A DNA stretch of 64,000 bases. It comes from Blautia liquoris (lineage in GTDB: Bacteria > Bacillota > Clostridia > Lachnospirales > Lachnospiraceae). The DNA is taken from assembly GCF_015159595.1 (NCBI RefSeq), contig NZ_CP063304.1, positions 992,001 to 1,056,000 on the forward strand. Direction: 5' to 3'. Every line of letters begins with the position of its first letter. Position 1 is the stretch's first letter. Positions 1 through 9,390 of the stretch are shown here, piece after piece. The notes beneath the pieces were generated by a model. The model did no database searches. It was not told where the DNA came from and saw only the letters and a program-made list of their open reading frames with translations. The position numbers were made by a program, and so were the translations under genes.

Positions 1-1
1 A

Positions 2-331
2 ACTTCTCTTGATACCTTAGAATATGTTCTCGATAAAGTGGACATGGTTCTTTTGATGACGGTAAATCCCGGATTTGGTGGCCAAAGGTACATTCCTTCT
101 TGTACTTCCAAGATCCGAAGATTGAGAGAGAAGATAAATTCTTTGGGATATCAGGCAGACATCGAGGTAGATGGAGGAATTAATTTTGATACCATCAATA
201 CGGTTCTGGATGCCGGGGCAAATGTGATTGTTGCCGGCTCTGCAGTGTTCCATGGCGATATCACAGATCATATTCATAAGTTTCAGGAACAGTTTGCCCA
301 ATACAACAGGAAAGCAGGAAAGAAAAGTTGA
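2..331 (+). CDS. rpe: Ribulose-phosphate 3-epimerase, C-terminal part
   Basis: Interconverts D-ribulose 5-phosphate and D-xylulose 5-phosphate in the pentose phosphate pathway. The gene is cut by the window start; the open frame runs in from base 2 without an internal start being needed, and 109 C-terminal residues are visible. Family hallmarks are the TVNPGFGGQ strand-loop, the EVDGGIN motif that carries the second catalytic Asp of the TIM barrel, and the phosphate-binding VAGSAVF near the end. Its stop overlaps the presumed TTG start of the next gene (thiN), which suggests translational coupling. An rpe-thiN arrangement downstream of rsgA and prkC is common in Firmicutes; those genes would lie left of the window. 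Confidence 0.95.
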   Translation, partial: TSLDTLEYVLDKVDMVLLMTVNPGFGGQRYIPSCTSKIRRLREKINSLGYQADIEVDGGINFDTINTVLDAGANVIVAGSAVFHGDITDHIHKFQEQFAQYNRKAGKKS

Positions 332-978
332 ACATGATATTAATCAGCGGGGGCAGAATCGATCCAGATTTTGTCCTCGATTTTATAAAAAGGCATGAAG
401 GGGATCAGATAGCCGCCATAGACAGGGGACTAAAGTTTTGCAGTGAGCAGGGAATCCGTCCGAATTATATTGTGGGTGATTTTGACAGTCTTCCCGGGGG
501 AATCTTAGAAAGATATGAATCAGACGCCGATATTTCTATTCGTCGACTCAAACCGGAAAAGGATGATTCCGATACAGAGGCAGCATTTCATCTTTCTCTT
601 GATCTGGGTGTGGACACTATATACCTTCTGGGTGCAACCGGAACTCGCATAGATCATATGATTGCGAATATACAGCTGCTGGTTTTGGCGGTGTTAAAAG
701 GAATTCGAATGTATCTGATTGATCCGAATAATCTGATCACGGCGCTGATTCGTCCGGCCATTTTGAAAAGGGAAGAACAGTACGGAAATTACGTGTCTTT
801 TTTTCCCTGGGGTGATGAGGTGACAGATCTCACCTTGACAGGATTCAAATATCCTTTGACACGTTATCATCTGACGCATGTAAGCTGCGGTCTTTCACTC
901 AGCAACGAAATTGCAGAAGATAATGCCAGTGTAGAGTTTCAAAGCGGAATTCTGCTTATGATACAGTCTAAGGACTAA
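328..978 (+). CDS. thiN: Thiamine pyrophosphokinase
   Basis: Transfers pyrophosphate from ATP to thiamine to give thiamine diphosphate. At 216 residues it has the usual length. The sequence shows AIDRGLKFC (about residues 30-38), GDFDS (50-54), the acidic [10 protein letters not shown] segment and GATGTRIDH, all typical of the catalytic domain; the C-terminal part matches the thiamine-binding beta domain (GLSLSNE). The start is either TTG at 328, overlapping the rpe stop and preceded by AGGAAAG, or ATG at 334 (two codons later). The RBS spacing slightly favours TTG. Probably translationally coupled to rpe. Confidence 0.93.
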   Translation: MNMILISGGRIDPDFVLDFIKRHEGDQIAAIDRGLKFCSEQGIRPNYIVGDFDSLPGGILERYESDADISIRRLKPEKDDSDTEAAFHLSLDLGVDTIYLLGATGTRIDHMIANIQLLVLAVLKGIRMYLIDPNNLITALIRPAILKREEQYGNYVSFFPWGDEVTDLTLTGFKYPLTRYHLTHVSCGLSLSNEIAEDNASVEFQSGILLMIQSKD

Positions 979-1101
979 ACTGTGAGATTACAAAGGCTGC
1001 CTCTTTTAAACTTTACCGTAATGTGGTATCATCAGGATTGCGAACAGACAAAGTGTCTTACAATTATGTAGATAAAGAAAGCTGATAGAGAAAGGATTAT
1101 T

Positions 1102-2199
1102 ATGGAATTAGGAATTATTGGATTGCCAAATGTTGGGAAAAGTACGCTGTTTAATTCACTGACAAAAGCCGGAGCAGAATCGGCGAATTATCCCTTTTGT
1201 ACGATAGACCCTAATGTAGGGATTGTACCGGTACCGGATGAAAGAATCAAATTACTGGGTGATTTTTATCATTCCAAAAAAGTCACACCGGCAACGGTAG
1301 AGTTTGTTGACATTGCCGGTTTAGTAAAGGGCGCCTCGAAAGGCGAGGGCCTTGGTAATCAGTTCTTGGCTAATATCCGCGAAGTGGATGCAATCGTGCA
1401 TGTTGTCCGCTGCTTTGAGGATGAGAATGTCGTACATGTGGATGGTTCTATTGATCCGGGACGGGACATCGAGACGATAGATTTGGAACTTATCTTTGCA
1501 GATATCGAGGTTCTGGACAGAAGAATTTCCAAAACTGCAAAATCGGCCCGTATGGATAAAGCGGCTGCGAAAGAACTGGACATGCAAAAACGCCTGAAGG
1601 CACATCTGGAGGACGGTAAAGATGCTATCTCCTTCAAAACAGATGATGAGGATGAACTGGTCTGGATTAAGGAATATAATCTGCTGACTGATAAGCCGGT
1701 GATCTATGCAGCAAATGTCGGCGAAGACGATCTTGCGGATGACGGAGCGTCGAATCCATGCGTTCAAAGCGTGAGAGAGTATGCGTCTGTCCACAACAGT
1801 GAGGTATTCGTGATCTGTGCTGAAATCGAAGCAGAAATTTCGGAACTGGATGAAGATGAGAAACAGGAATTTCTGGAAGATTTGGGGCTTAAGGAATCCG
1901 GTCTTGACAAACTAATCGAGACCAGTTACCGCACTTTAGGACTTATGAGCTTTCTGACAGCCGGAGAAGATGAGACCAGAGCATGGACAATTCCAGTGAA
2001 TACAAAAGCACCACAGGCAGCGGGAAAGATACACACCGATTTCGAACGTGGATTTATCAAAGCCGAGGTGATTAATTATCGGGAACTGTTAGACTGTGGA
2101 TCTTACAGCAGCGCAAGAGACAAGGGACTTGTGCGGATGGAGGGAAAAGATTATATTGTAAAAGACGGCGATGTGATCTTGTTTCGGTTTAATGTGTGA
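1102..2199 (+). CDS. ychF: Redox-regulated ATPase YchF (Obg-family P-loop protein)
   Basis: A universal P-loop NTPase that, unlike most Obg-family members, prefers ATP; it binds ribosomes and affects stress responses. The 365-residue length is normal. The Walker A motif GLPNVGKS is at residues 7-14, the G3 region [18 protein letters not shown] is conserved, and the G4 position reads YAANVGED rather than NKxD, the change linked to ATP preference. A C-terminal TGS domain ends in the typical [13 protein letters not shown]. It starts at ATG 1102 after AAAGGA and is followed by a strong intrinsic terminator, so it is transcribed separately from the dcw cluster. Confidence 0.97.
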   Translation: MELGIIGLPNVGKSTLFNSLTKAGAESANYPFCTIDPNVGIVPVPDERIKLLGDFYHSKKVTPATVEFVDIAGLVKGASKGEGLGNQFLANIREVDAIVHVVRCFEDENVVHVDGSIDPGRDIETIDLELIFADIEVLDRRISKTAKSARMDKAAAKELDMQKRLKAHLEDGKDAISFKTDDEDELVWIKEYNLLTDKPVIYAANVGEDDLADDGASNPCVQSVREYASVHNSEVFVICAEIEAEISELDEDEKQEFLEDLGLKESGLDKLIETSYRTLGLMSFLTAGEDETRAWTIPVNTKAPQAAGKIHTDFERGFIKAEVINYRELLDCGSYSSARDKGLVRMEGKDYIVKDGDVILFRFNV

Positions 2200-2261
2200 T
2201 GATAGTTCGGGATTCATACCATATCTGGTAGGAACATATGGTTGCTATACAACCACTACAC

Positions 2262-2300
2262 AAGAGGATAAACTTGCATAAAGTTTATCCTCTTTTTTTG
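2262..2300 (+). terminator. Intrinsic terminator after ychF
   Basis: A perfect 14-bp stem (2262-2275 with 2281-2294) closes a 5-nt loop and runs directly into a T tract. It lies 63 bases after the ychF stop and isolates that gene from the mraZ promoter. Confidence 0.93.
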
Positions 2301-2364
2301 TCGAAAGCCCACGAACTTCGGGTATTTTGAGAATGTTTTGTATCATAAAATCTTCAAAAATACC

Positions 2365-2393
2365 TTGATTTTTCCTGTGCTTTAAGTTAGAAT
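2365..2393 (+). promoter_or_regulatory. Sigma-A-type promoter of the mraZ/dcw operon
   Basis: TTGATT (2365-2370), a 17-base spacer and TAGAAT (2388-2393). Transcription would begin near 2400, exactly at the first MraZ box, so a bound MraZ octamer would cover the start site. Confidence 0.8.
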
Positions 2394-2400
2394 AGACCCA

Positions 2401-2440
2401 TAAGTGGTACAAAGTGGTGAAAAGTGGTGCGTAATGGAGG
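2401..2440 (+). promoter_or_regulatory. MraZ boxes (four 10-bp direct repeats)
   Basis: Four consecutive decamers carry the core AAGTGG or a variant: taagtggtac, aaagtggtga, aaagtggtgc, gtaatggagg. The period is exactly 10 bp, one helical turn, which matches the known binding mode of MraZ (a ring-shaped AbrB-like protein) on direct repeats in its own promoter region. The fourth repeat is degenerate. The site supports autoregulation of the dcw operon by the gene directly downstream. Confidence 0.85.
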
Positions 2441-2519
2441 GAATGTGGCAGTGAACGACAAAACGCATCCGAAGAATGAAAGTGGGGAGACTTTCATTTT
2501 CAAAGAGAGGTAATTGCTT

Positions 2520-2951
2520 ATGTTCATGGGAGAGTATAATCATACGATTGACCCAAAGGGGAGGCTGATTATCCCGTCTAAATTTCGTGAACAGCTCGGT
2601 GATGAGTTCGTTCTGACAAAAGGATTGGACGGGTGTCTCTCCATCTATCCCATGAATGAATGGGAAACATTCGAAAAGCAATTACGCAGCTTACCACTTA
2701 CGAACAAGAATGCCAGAACTTTTACTCGTTTCTTCGTTGCCGGGGCAGCATCTTGCGAACTGGACAAGCAGGGGAGAATTCTCGTACCGCAGACGTTGCG
2801 GGAATTTGCTGGTCTGACAAAGGAAGTAGTCCTTACAGGCAATATAAATCGAATTGAAATCTGGAGTAAGAACAAGTGGAGCGCGAATAGTGATTATGAT
2901 GATATGGATTCGATCGCTGAAGGACTTTCAGATCTGGGAATCACACTCTGA
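2520..2951 (+). CDS. mraZ: Transcriptional regulator MraZ
   Basis: DNA-binding regulator of the dcw cluster. It contains two AbrB/SpoVT-like half domains, each with a DxxGR signature: [14 protein letters not shown] near residue 13 and [16 protein letters not shown] near residue 86. With ATG at 2520 the protein is 143 residues, the normal family length. That start is preferred over the upstream TTG (2514) because AGAGAGG (2504-2510) lies 9 bases away; a second ATG at 2526 (MGEYNHTID) is also possible. It stands first in the dcw operon, right after its predicted operators. Confidence 0.96.
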   Translation: MFMGEYNHTIDPKGRLIIPSKFREQLGDEFVLTKGLDGCLSIYPMNEWETFEKQLRSLPLTNKNARTFTRFFVAGAASCELDKQGRILVPQTLREFAGLTKEVVLTGNINRIEIWSKNKWSANSDYDDMDSIAEGLSDLGITL

Positions 2952-2966
2952 TCAGGAGATAATTTA

Positions 2967-3905
2967 ATGGAATTTAAACACAAATCGGTGTTACTAAAAG
3001 AGACGATTGACAGTCTTAACATTAAATCGGATGGGATTTATATTGATGGGACCATAGGAGGGGCAGGACATGCTCTCGAGATCTGTAAAAGATTGTCAGA
3101 CAAGGGACAGCTGATTGGTTTTGATCAGGATGCAGATGCAATATATGCCGCTGGGGAACGGCTTCGCGACTATGAAGACCAGATCACGATTATTCGAAAC
3201 AATTACTGCCATATGAAAGAGGAGCTTGAAATAAGGGGTATTACTCAGGTAGATGGAATCCTGCTTGATTTGGGAGTCTCTTCCTTTCAGTTGGATTCTC
3301 CCGACAGGGGGTTTACGTACAGAGTAGATGCGCCGCTGGACATGCGTATGGACCGAAGGCAAGAGCGTACCGCAGCCGATATCGTAAATCAATATTCTGA
3401 GAAAGATCTTTATCGGATTATCAGGGATTACGGCGAAGAGAGATTTGCACAGAACATAGCAAAGCATATCTGTATCGCCAGACAAGAGGCAGCGATCGAG
3501 ACGACTGGGGAGTTAATCGAGATCATCAAACATGCCATACCTGCCAAGGTCCGTGCCACTGGCGGACATCCGGCCAAGAGAACTTTTCAGGCCATACGAA
3601 TTGAACTGAATCAGGAACTGGATGTACTGAAAGATTCTTTGGATGGAATGATCGAATTATTAAGTGATGGAGGAAGACTATGTGTGATTACCTTTCATTC
3701 TCTGGAAGACCGCATTGTAAAGACATCATTTAAGAAGAATGAAGATCCCTGTATCTGTCCGCCGGAGTTTCCGGTATGTGTATGCGGCAGAAAATCCAAG
3801 GGGAAAGTGCTTACCCGTAAACCGATTATACCGACAAGAGAAGAAATTGAGGCAAATAAGCGGTCGAAAAGTTCAAAACTGCGGGTTTTTGAACGAAGAA
3901 AGTGA
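2967..3905 (+). CDS. rsmH: 16S rRNA (cytosine(1402)-N(4))-methyltransferase RsmH
   Basis: Methylates N4 of C1402 in the 16S rRNA decoding centre using SAM. The 312-residue protein shows the SAM-binding [11 protein letters not shown] near residue 28, the [13 protein letters not shown] segment, [26 protein letters not shown] and [10 protein letters not shown], all diagnostic of RsmH (MraW). The start ATG 2967 follows AGGAGA with good spacing. It is 15 bases after mraZ and is its conserved partner in the dcw operon. Confidence 0.97.
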   Translation: MEFKHKSVLLKETIDSLNIKSDGIYIDGTIGGAGHALEICKRLSDKGQLIGFDQDADAIYAAGERLRDYEDQITIIRNNYCHMKEELEIRGITQVDGILLDLGVSSFQLDSPDRGFTYRVDAPLDMRMDRRQERTAADIVNQYSEKDLYRIIRDYGEERFAQNIAKHICIARQEAAIETTGELIEIIKHAIPAKVRATGGHPAKRTFQAIRIELNQELDVLKDSLDGMIELLSDGGRLCVITFHSLEDRIVKTSFKKNEDPCICPPEFPVCVCGRKSKGKVLTRKPIIPTREEIEANKRSKSSKLRVFERRK

Positions 3906-3929
3906 GTTTGCCGGTGTCAGGAGTGCGTT

Positions 3930-4430
3930 ATGGCAAGAAGATCAAATAGAAGGGTAGATTCAAGAGCGGATCGTTATGTCAGAGATACTTATGAAGATGG
4001 AAGTGCTGTTCGTAGACTTTCCGATCTTCCATTGGAAGAAGAAAGTGTAGAGCTTCCGAAGAGAAAAGTCAGCAAAAGGACAAGCAGGAATCGCAAGCGT
4101 GCTATGCAGATGAGCAGGGGATATGTTCTTTTTCTGACCGCGATATGTACAGTTATGGTAGCACTCTGTGTTAATTTTCTGCAGCTTAAGGCTCAGATGA
4201 CGACACAGAATGAAACAGTAATGTCCCTGGAGAGTAAATTAAGCAAATTGAAAGCAGATAATGATGCTTATTATAATACAGTGATGGCATCTGTCAATAT
4301 GGATAAAGTCAAAGAGGCAGCCCTTAACCGTCTCGGTCTTCAATATGCAGATGAATCACAGGTTCGGTATTACAACATAGACCAGGAGGGTTATGTCAGA
4401 CAATACTCGGACGTTCCGGATACGAAGTAA
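3930..4430 (+). CDS. ftsL: FtsL/DivIC-like septum-formation protein
   Basis: A small bitopic membrane protein in the FtsL position of the dcw cluster. Residues 1-64 are basic and cytoplasmic, about 66-88 form one membrane segment (YVLFLTAICTVMVALCVNF), and residues 90-115 form an extracytoplasmic heptad-rich coil (ESKLSKLKADNDAYYNTV). This topology fits FtsL, which pairs with DivIC and DivIB/FtsQ to control septal peptidoglycan synthesis. FtsL proteins have little sequence identity, so the name rests on topology, length (166) and position between rsmH and the PBP genes. The N-terminal tail is longer than in Bacillus FtsL. Confidence 0.75.
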   Translation: MARRSNRRVDSRADRYVRDTYEDGSAVRRLSDLPLEEESVELPKRKVSKRTSRNRKRAMQMSRGYVLFLTAICTVMVALCVNFLQLKAQMTTQNETVMSLESKLSKLKADNDAYYNTVMASVNMDKVKEAALNRLGLQYADESQVRYYNIDQEGYVRQYSDVPDTK

Positions 4431-4443
4431 GTGAGGACGCAAA

Positions 4444-6525
4444 TTGAGCAAAAGAACGACAAAGAAGCGTCAAAACATCATAAAGGAAAGAAAAAAAGAC
4501 GGCAGGATAAGTAAAAAGCTGGTAGGACTATTCATCTTAGTCGTGCTGGCTTTAGTCGGTTTAGCACTTCGAATTACGTATATCAATGCCAGCGATCATC
4601 AGGATTATAAACGTCAGGTTCTGAATCAGACACAGCAGCAGTATAGCAGCCGTGTAATTCCTTTTAAGAGAGGTGAAATTCAGGATCGAAATGGCACCAT
4701 CCTTGCTGCCAGCGAAAAAGTTTATAACGTGATTTTGGACTGCAAGATCGTAAACAGCAAGGTAAAAGTGAAGGACAAGTCTGCTAAGATTTATCTGGAA
4801 CCAACCGTAAAGGCACTGGTTGAGGTTCTGGGCCTTGATGAGGACGATATCCGTTCCCGTCTGGAGGATGATAAAACAAAAAACAGCCAGTATCAGATTC
4901 TAAAAAAACAATTGTCCATCACAGACAAGAAAAAGTTTGAAGACTATCTGGATCTGGACAATGAGGAAAATAAGAGCCTAAGTGACAAAGAAAAACTGAT
5001 GCGCCAGAGAGTGAAGGGAGTATGGTTTGAAGAGACTTATGTCAGAAGATACCCCATGAATTCTATGGCCAGTGATCTGATTGGATTCACCTATGACGGG
5101 ATAACGGCTGACTGGGGAATCGAAGGTTATTATTCCAGCCTGCTAAATGGAGTGAATGGACGCCAGTTCGGATACTTTAATTCTGATGCTGATGTGGAAC
5201 AGACGATCCAGGATCCCATAAACGGGAAAAATGTTATCTCCACCATCGATGCGAACATCCAGCAGATTATCAGAGATGCGTTGGAATCATATGAAAATGA
5301 GATGGCCAACGGACCAAATGGAACTGCCGCTGCAAAAAATGTCGGTGTAATTGCAATGAACCCTAATACCGGAGAGATTCTGGGAATGGATTCTTCCGAC
5401 TGGTATGATCTGAATAATCCAAGGGATCTGAAGCCCTTTTATTCGGCGGAAGAGATTGCGGCCATGGATGATAAGGCACAGCTGGATGCATTGAATAAGA
5501 TCTGGAGAAATTTCTGTATCTCTGATACTTTTGAACCGGGTTCCACGGTAAAGCCTATGACGGTTGCGGCTGCACTCGAGAGCGGCAGTATATCGGCAGA
5601 TGATACTTATCACTGCAATGGATTTAAAACTGTATCGGGTCTGAAAATCAAATGTGCAATCTATCCCAATGGGCATGGGACATTATCCCTTGGTGACAGT
5701 CTGAAACATTCCTGTAATGTTGCGATGATGGACATCGCAGAAAAGATGGGAGCAGAAAACTTTCTCAGGTATCAGAAAATATTTAATTTCGGGGATTATA
5801 CCGGAATCGATCTGCCTGGGGAGGGGAGCGGAATTCTCCATACGCAACAGGCTTTAGGTTCGACAGAGCTTGCCACGGCAGCGTTTGGACAAGGTTTTAC
5901 CGGCACGATGATTCAGGAAATTGCTGCATTTTCATCTGTGATCAATGGAGGAACCTATTATAAACCCCATGTGGTGAGTTCAGTAACAGACAGTTTGGGA
6001 GCCGTCGTAGAGAACATAGATCCGGTTATGGTCAGAAAGACGATATCTCCGGAAGTCAGTAATGAAGTCCGGCAGTATCTGGGCACTGTGATGGACTCTG
6101 ATGGATCGGGTGCGAAAGCAAAAGTGGCGGGATATAGCATGGGCGGAAAGACTGGTACAGCTCAGAAGATTCCGAGAACTGACAAAAAATATCTGGTATC
6201 CTTCATCGGATTCGCACCACTTGATCATCCGCAGGTTGCTTTGTATGTTGTGGTAGATGAGCCGAATGCAGCCATTCAGGCCAATAGTATCTATCCCCAG
6301 CAAATCTATAAAAAGATCATGAAGGAACTTCTGCCTTACCTGAACATCTTTCCAGCAGATCCATCGGCTGTTGAACTACCAGATAAAGATTCGACTACGA
6401 ACAAAGCCGACGGCGTTGTGGATGAGAATGTTCCAAAGCCACCAGAAGGTGAAACCTCTGCAGGCAATAATAATATGTTAAGCGGTGGTGTGACGAATTC
6501 TGACGCGGAAATTACGAATGAATGA
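4444..6525 (+). CDS. Class B penicillin-binding protein (FtsI/SpoVD type), first copy
   Basis: D,D-transpeptidase that cross-links peptidoglycan, expected at the septum or forespore. The 693-residue protein has a short basic tail, one membrane segment (about 25-45), a PBP dimerisation region and a transpeptidase domain with all three active-site motifs: STVK (367-370), SCN (423-425) and KTG (569-571). The C-terminus is a low-complexity Pro/Asn/Ser tail without the PASTA domain found in B. subtilis SpoVD. The start is TTG 4444 after GAGGAC. It lies 13 bases after the ftsL-like gene. Whether it serves division or sporulation cannot be read from sequence alone. Confidence 0.9.
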   Translation: MSKRTTKKRQNIIKERKKDGRISKKLVGLFILVVLALVGLALRITYINASDHQDYKRQVLNQTQQQYSSRVIPFKRGEIQDRNGTILAASEKVYNVILDCKIVNSKVKVKDKSAKIYLEPTVKALVEVLGLDEDDIRSRLEDDKTKNSQYQILKKQLSITDKKKFEDYLDLDNEENKSLSDKEKLMRQRVKGVWFEETYVRRYPMNSMASDLIGFTYDGITADWGIEGYYSSLLNGVNGRQFGYFNSDADVEQTIQDPINGKNVISTIDANIQQIIRDALESYENEMANGPNGTAAAKNVGVIAMNPNTGEILGMDSSDWYDLNNPRDLKPFYSAEEIAAMDDKAQLDALNKIWRNFCISDTFEPGSTVKPMTVAAALESGSISADDTYHCNGFKTVSGLKIKCAIYPNGHGTLSLGDSLKHSCNVAMMDIAEKMGAENFLRYQKIFNFGDYTGIDLPGEGSGILHTQQALGSTELATAAFGQGFTGTMIQEIAAFSSVINGGTYYKPHVVSSVTDSLGAVVENIDPVMVRKTISPEVSNEVRQYLGTVMDSDGSGAKAKVAGYSMGGKTGTAQKIPRTDKKYLVSFIGFAPLDHPQVALYVVVDEPNAAIQANSIYPQQIYKKIMKELLPYLNIFPADPSAVELPDKDSTTNKADGVVDENVPKPPEGETSAGNNNMLSGGVTNSDAEITNE

Positions 6526-6535
6526 AAAAGTACTA

Positions 6536-6581
6536 ACCCCATGGAAAAAACCATATAGTTTATTAATGGTTTCTATGGGGT
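6536..6581 (+). promoter_or_regulatory. Hairpin covering the RBS of the second PBP gene
   Basis: ACCCCAT (6536-6542) pairs with ATGGGGT (6575-6581), and an inner AAACCAT/ATGGTTT pairing extends the stem. The 3' arm contains the only good ribosome binding site (GGGGTG, 6577-6582) for the gene starting at 6588. The fold could damp translation of that gene relative to the first PBP, or act as an mRNA-processing element. There is no T tract, so it is not a classic terminator. Confidence 0.6.
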
Positions 6582-6587
6582 GAATCT

Positions 6588-8345
6588 ATGCGCAAAAACA
6601 AGACCTATAATAAGAAGAAAGTAGTTGTCATCTTCTTTTTGTGTGCCGCTATGCTGATCGGACTAGTGGGCAGACTTGTATATCTGATGGTATTCAGATC
6701 TGATTACTACTCAAAAAAGGCAGATCAGCTTCACGAGCGAGAGAGGGATATAAAAGCCGCACGTGGGAAGATATTAGACAGCAATGGAGTAATTCTCGCG
6801 GCAAACAAGACGGTCTGCACAATTTCCGTAATCCACTCCCAGATTGAGGATCAAAGTGCAGTGATCCGAATGCTTGTGAAGGAATTGGAGATTCCGGAAG
6901 AGACAGCGAGGAAACGAGTGGAGAAACGTTCATCAATAGAGCGTGTGAAGACAAATGTGGACAAGGAGGTCGGTGATCGCATCCGGGAATACGGATACAG
7001 CGGGGTAAAAGTGGATGAGGATTTTAAAAGGTACTACCCGTATGATACCTTAGCTTCACACGTCCTCGGATTTACCGGATCTGATAATCAGGGAATCATC
7101 GGACTTGAGGTAAAATATGATGATGTACTCGAAGGGATTAACGGGAAAATATTGACTACTACAGATGCCAGAGGGATTGAGCTTGACACAATAGGAGAAA
7201 GCCGTGTGGAGCCAGTTGCCGGTTATAATCTGCGCACAAGCATTGACTCTAATATTCAACTTTACTGTGAACAGGCTGCAAAAAAGGTCATGCAGGAACA
7301 TCAGGCGGATTCTGTCTCAATTCTACTTATGAATCCACAAAACGGAGAGATTTACTCGTGTGTGAGTGTGCCGGAATTTAATCTGAATGATCCCTTTACC
7401 TTAAATTATGATGTGGATACTTCTGGGATGACGGAAGAAAAGATTCAGGATTTGTGTAATCAGATGTGGAGAAACCCCTGTATCAATGATACATATGAGC
7501 CAGGATCCTGCTTTAAAGTCTTTACGATGTCAGCAGCTCTCGAGGAGGGCGTTGTAAAACCGGATGATACATTCACCTGTGGCGGTTATCGAGTTGTAGA
7601 AGACAGGAGAATCCACTGTCACAAGAGAACCGGCCATGGCACGGAAACTTTCGTGCAGGGAGCTCAGAATTCTTGCAATCCGGTCTTTATTGATGTAGGT
7701 TTGCGACTGGGAGTCGATAATTTTTACAAGTATTTAAATAGATTCGGGCTGATGGATAAAACCGGTGTTGATCTTCCGGGCGAGGCGAATACGATCATGC
7801 ATAAAAAATCAAATGTCGGTCCCGTAGAACTTGCCACGATGTCTTTCGGGCAGAGCTTTCAAGTGACACCCATGCAGCTTGCCGCGACAGCCAGCTCTTT
7901 AGTCAATGGCGGAACAAGGATCACACCACACTTTGGCGTGGAGGTGGTTGATGATGATGATAATTTGGTAGAAAAATTAAAATTCAAGACAAAAGAAGGC
8001 ATTCTTTCGGAGAAAATATCCGATGAGGTGTGTGATATCCTGGAAAGTGTAGTATCGGAAGGGTCCGGTAAAAATGCAAAAATCGAGGGATATAAAATTG
8101 GCGGCAAGACGGCGACGTCTCAGACTCTTCCGAGAAGTGCGAATCGCTACATCTCTTCTTTTCTGGGGTTTGCACCTACAGACAATCCAAAAGTGCTGGG
8201 TCTCTTACTCATCAATAATCCGAAAGGGATCTATTGGGGAGGCACGATAGCCGCACCTGCCATGAGAGAGATATTCGAGAATATATTCCCTTATCTTGGA
8301 ATTGAGAAGGCGGAAGTGCCGGTGAAGAGCGAGGATGGCGAATAA
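6588..8345 (+). CDS. Class B penicillin-binding protein, second copy (KTA motif)
   Basis: A second class B transpeptidase of 585 residues. A cytoplasmic tail rich in Lys precedes one membrane segment (about 12-33) and a dimerisation domain. The catalytic motifs are SCFK (307-310), SCN (362-364) and, unusually, KTA (507-509) in place of KTG. The rest of the region (GGKTATSQTLPRS) aligns well with SpoVD/FtsI proteins, so the enzyme is probably still active. Tandem class B PBPs in the dcw cluster are usual in sporulating Firmicutes, one for division and one for spore cortex; which is which is unclear. Start ATG 6588; the RBS lies inside a hairpin. Confidence 0.88.
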   Translation: MRKNKTYNKKKVVVIFFLCAAMLIGLVGRLVYLMVFRSDYYSKKADQLHERERDIKAARGKILDSNGVILAANKTVCTISVIHSQIEDQSAVIRMLVKELEIPEETARKRVEKRSSIERVKTNVDKEVGDRIREYGYSGVKVDEDFKRYYPYDTLASHVLGFTGSDNQGIIGLEVKYDDVLEGINGKILTTTDARGIELDTIGESRVEPVAGYNLRTSIDSNIQLYCEQAAKKVMQEHQADSVSILLMNPQNGEIYSCVSVPEFNLNDPFTLNYDVDTSGMTEEKIQDLCNQMWRNPCINDTYEPGSCFKVFTMSAALEEGVVKPDDTFTCGGYRVVEDRRIHCHKRTGHGTETFVQGAQNSCNPVFIDVGLRLGVDNFYKYLNRFGLMDKTGVDLPGEANTIMHKKSNVGPVELATMSFGQSFQVTPMQLAATASSLVNGGTRITPHFGVEVVDDDDNLVEKLKFKTKEGILSEKISDEVCDILESVVSEGSGKNAKIEGYKIGGKTATSQTLPRSANRYISSFLGFAPTDNPKVLGLLLINNPKGIYWGGTIAAPAMREIFENIFPYLGIEKAEVPVKSEDGE

Positions 8346-8409
8346 ATATGCCTTGCAATCGAACTTTCGAGGATATATACTAAAGCAGTGTTCACGAATG
8401 GAGGAGAGT

Positions 8410-9369
8410 ATGGATTATAAAAACATAGTAATCCCGGTGCTCCTGGCATTTGTCATAAGCATCGTACTGGGACCGGTCATCATACCGTTTCTTAGAAAAC
8501 TTGGAATAGATCAGACGGAGCGGATAGAGGGCGTAAAGTCTCATCTTAAGAAGGCCGGGACACCCACGATGGGCGGACTGATCTTTTTGATATCTACCAC
8601 AGTTACAACCTTATTCTATGTAAAAGAATATCCAAAGATTATCCCGGTTTTGTTTTTGACATTGGGATTTGGTTTGATTGGTTTTTTGGATGATTACTTA
8701 AAGGTTGTGATGAGAAGATCGGACGGCCTCCTTGCGGGGCAGAAGCTAGTCTGTCAGATTGTTGTGACTGCGATATTTGCGTACTATATGATTCATTATA
8801 CCGATGTTCCACTTTCCATGAAGATTCCATTTTATCCGGGTAAATTGCTTGATATTGGTTGGATGGCAATTCCGCTGTTGTTCTTTGTAGTTCTCGGAAC
8901 AGTCAATGGGGTAAATTTTACAGATGGTCTTGACGGACTTGCATCAAGCGTGACGGTTATTGTAGCCACTTTTTTCATGGTGATTGCAATTGGAGAGAGA
9001 AGTGGAATTGAACCGATGATCTGCGCTGTAATCGGAGCGTTGGCGGGTTTTCTTATGTTTAATGTGTTTCCGGCCAAGGTATTTATGGGAGATACCGGAT
9101 CACTTGCGCTGGGAGGATTTGTGGCCGGAACAGCCTACATGCTTCAGATGCCGCTTTTTATTCCGATTGTAGGATTTATATATTTGTTTGAGATTGTATC
9201 TGTAATGCTGCAGGTCACTTATTTTAAGATAACACATGGAAAGAGAATATTTAAGATGACGCCGATTCATCACCATTTCGAACTGGTGGGGTGGTCGGAG
9301 ACACGCATAGTTGCAGTGTTTTCCACAGTTACGGCGATGCTTGCGCTGGTCGCGATACTGGGGGTATAG
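8410..9369 (+). CDS. mraY: Phospho-N-acetylmuramoyl-pentapeptide transferase
   Basis: Integral membrane enzyme that makes lipid I from UDP-MurNAc-pentapeptide and undecaprenyl phosphate. The 319-residue form starting at ATG 8410 is chosen because GGAGGAGAG lies just upstream and MDYKNIVIPVLLAFVIS matches the family N-terminus; an open frame extends back to 8335 but would add a non-conserved stretch overlapping the PBP gene. Signatures are GFLDDYLKV, NFTDGLDGLA, FMGDTGSLALGG and the PIHHHFEL histidine motif. About ten membrane segments are evident. The gene follows the second PBP by 64 bases. Confidence 0.96.
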   Translation: MDYKNIVIPVLLAFVISIVLGPVIIPFLRKLGIDQTERIEGVKSHLKKAGTPTMGGLIFLISTTVTTLFYVKEYPKIIPVLFLTLGFGLIGFLDDYLKVVMRRSDGLLAGQKLVCQIVVTAIFAYYMIHYTDVPLSMKIPFYPGKLLDIGWMAIPLLFFVVLGTVNGVNFTDGLDGLASSVTVIVATFFMVIAIGERSGIEPMICAVIGALAGFLMFNVFPAKVFMGDTGSLALGGFVAGTAYMLQMPLFIPIVGFIYLFEIVSVMLQVTYFKITHGKRIFKMTPIHHHFELVGWSETRIVAVFSTVTAMLALVAILGV

Positions 9370-9390
9370 CTGATTTTAGGAGGAAAAGTT

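Noticed and set aside
8335-8409. Upstream start of mraY overlapping the PBP gene
   Set aside because: The extra 25 residues are not MraY-like, and a GGAGGAG RBS directly precedes ATG 8410.
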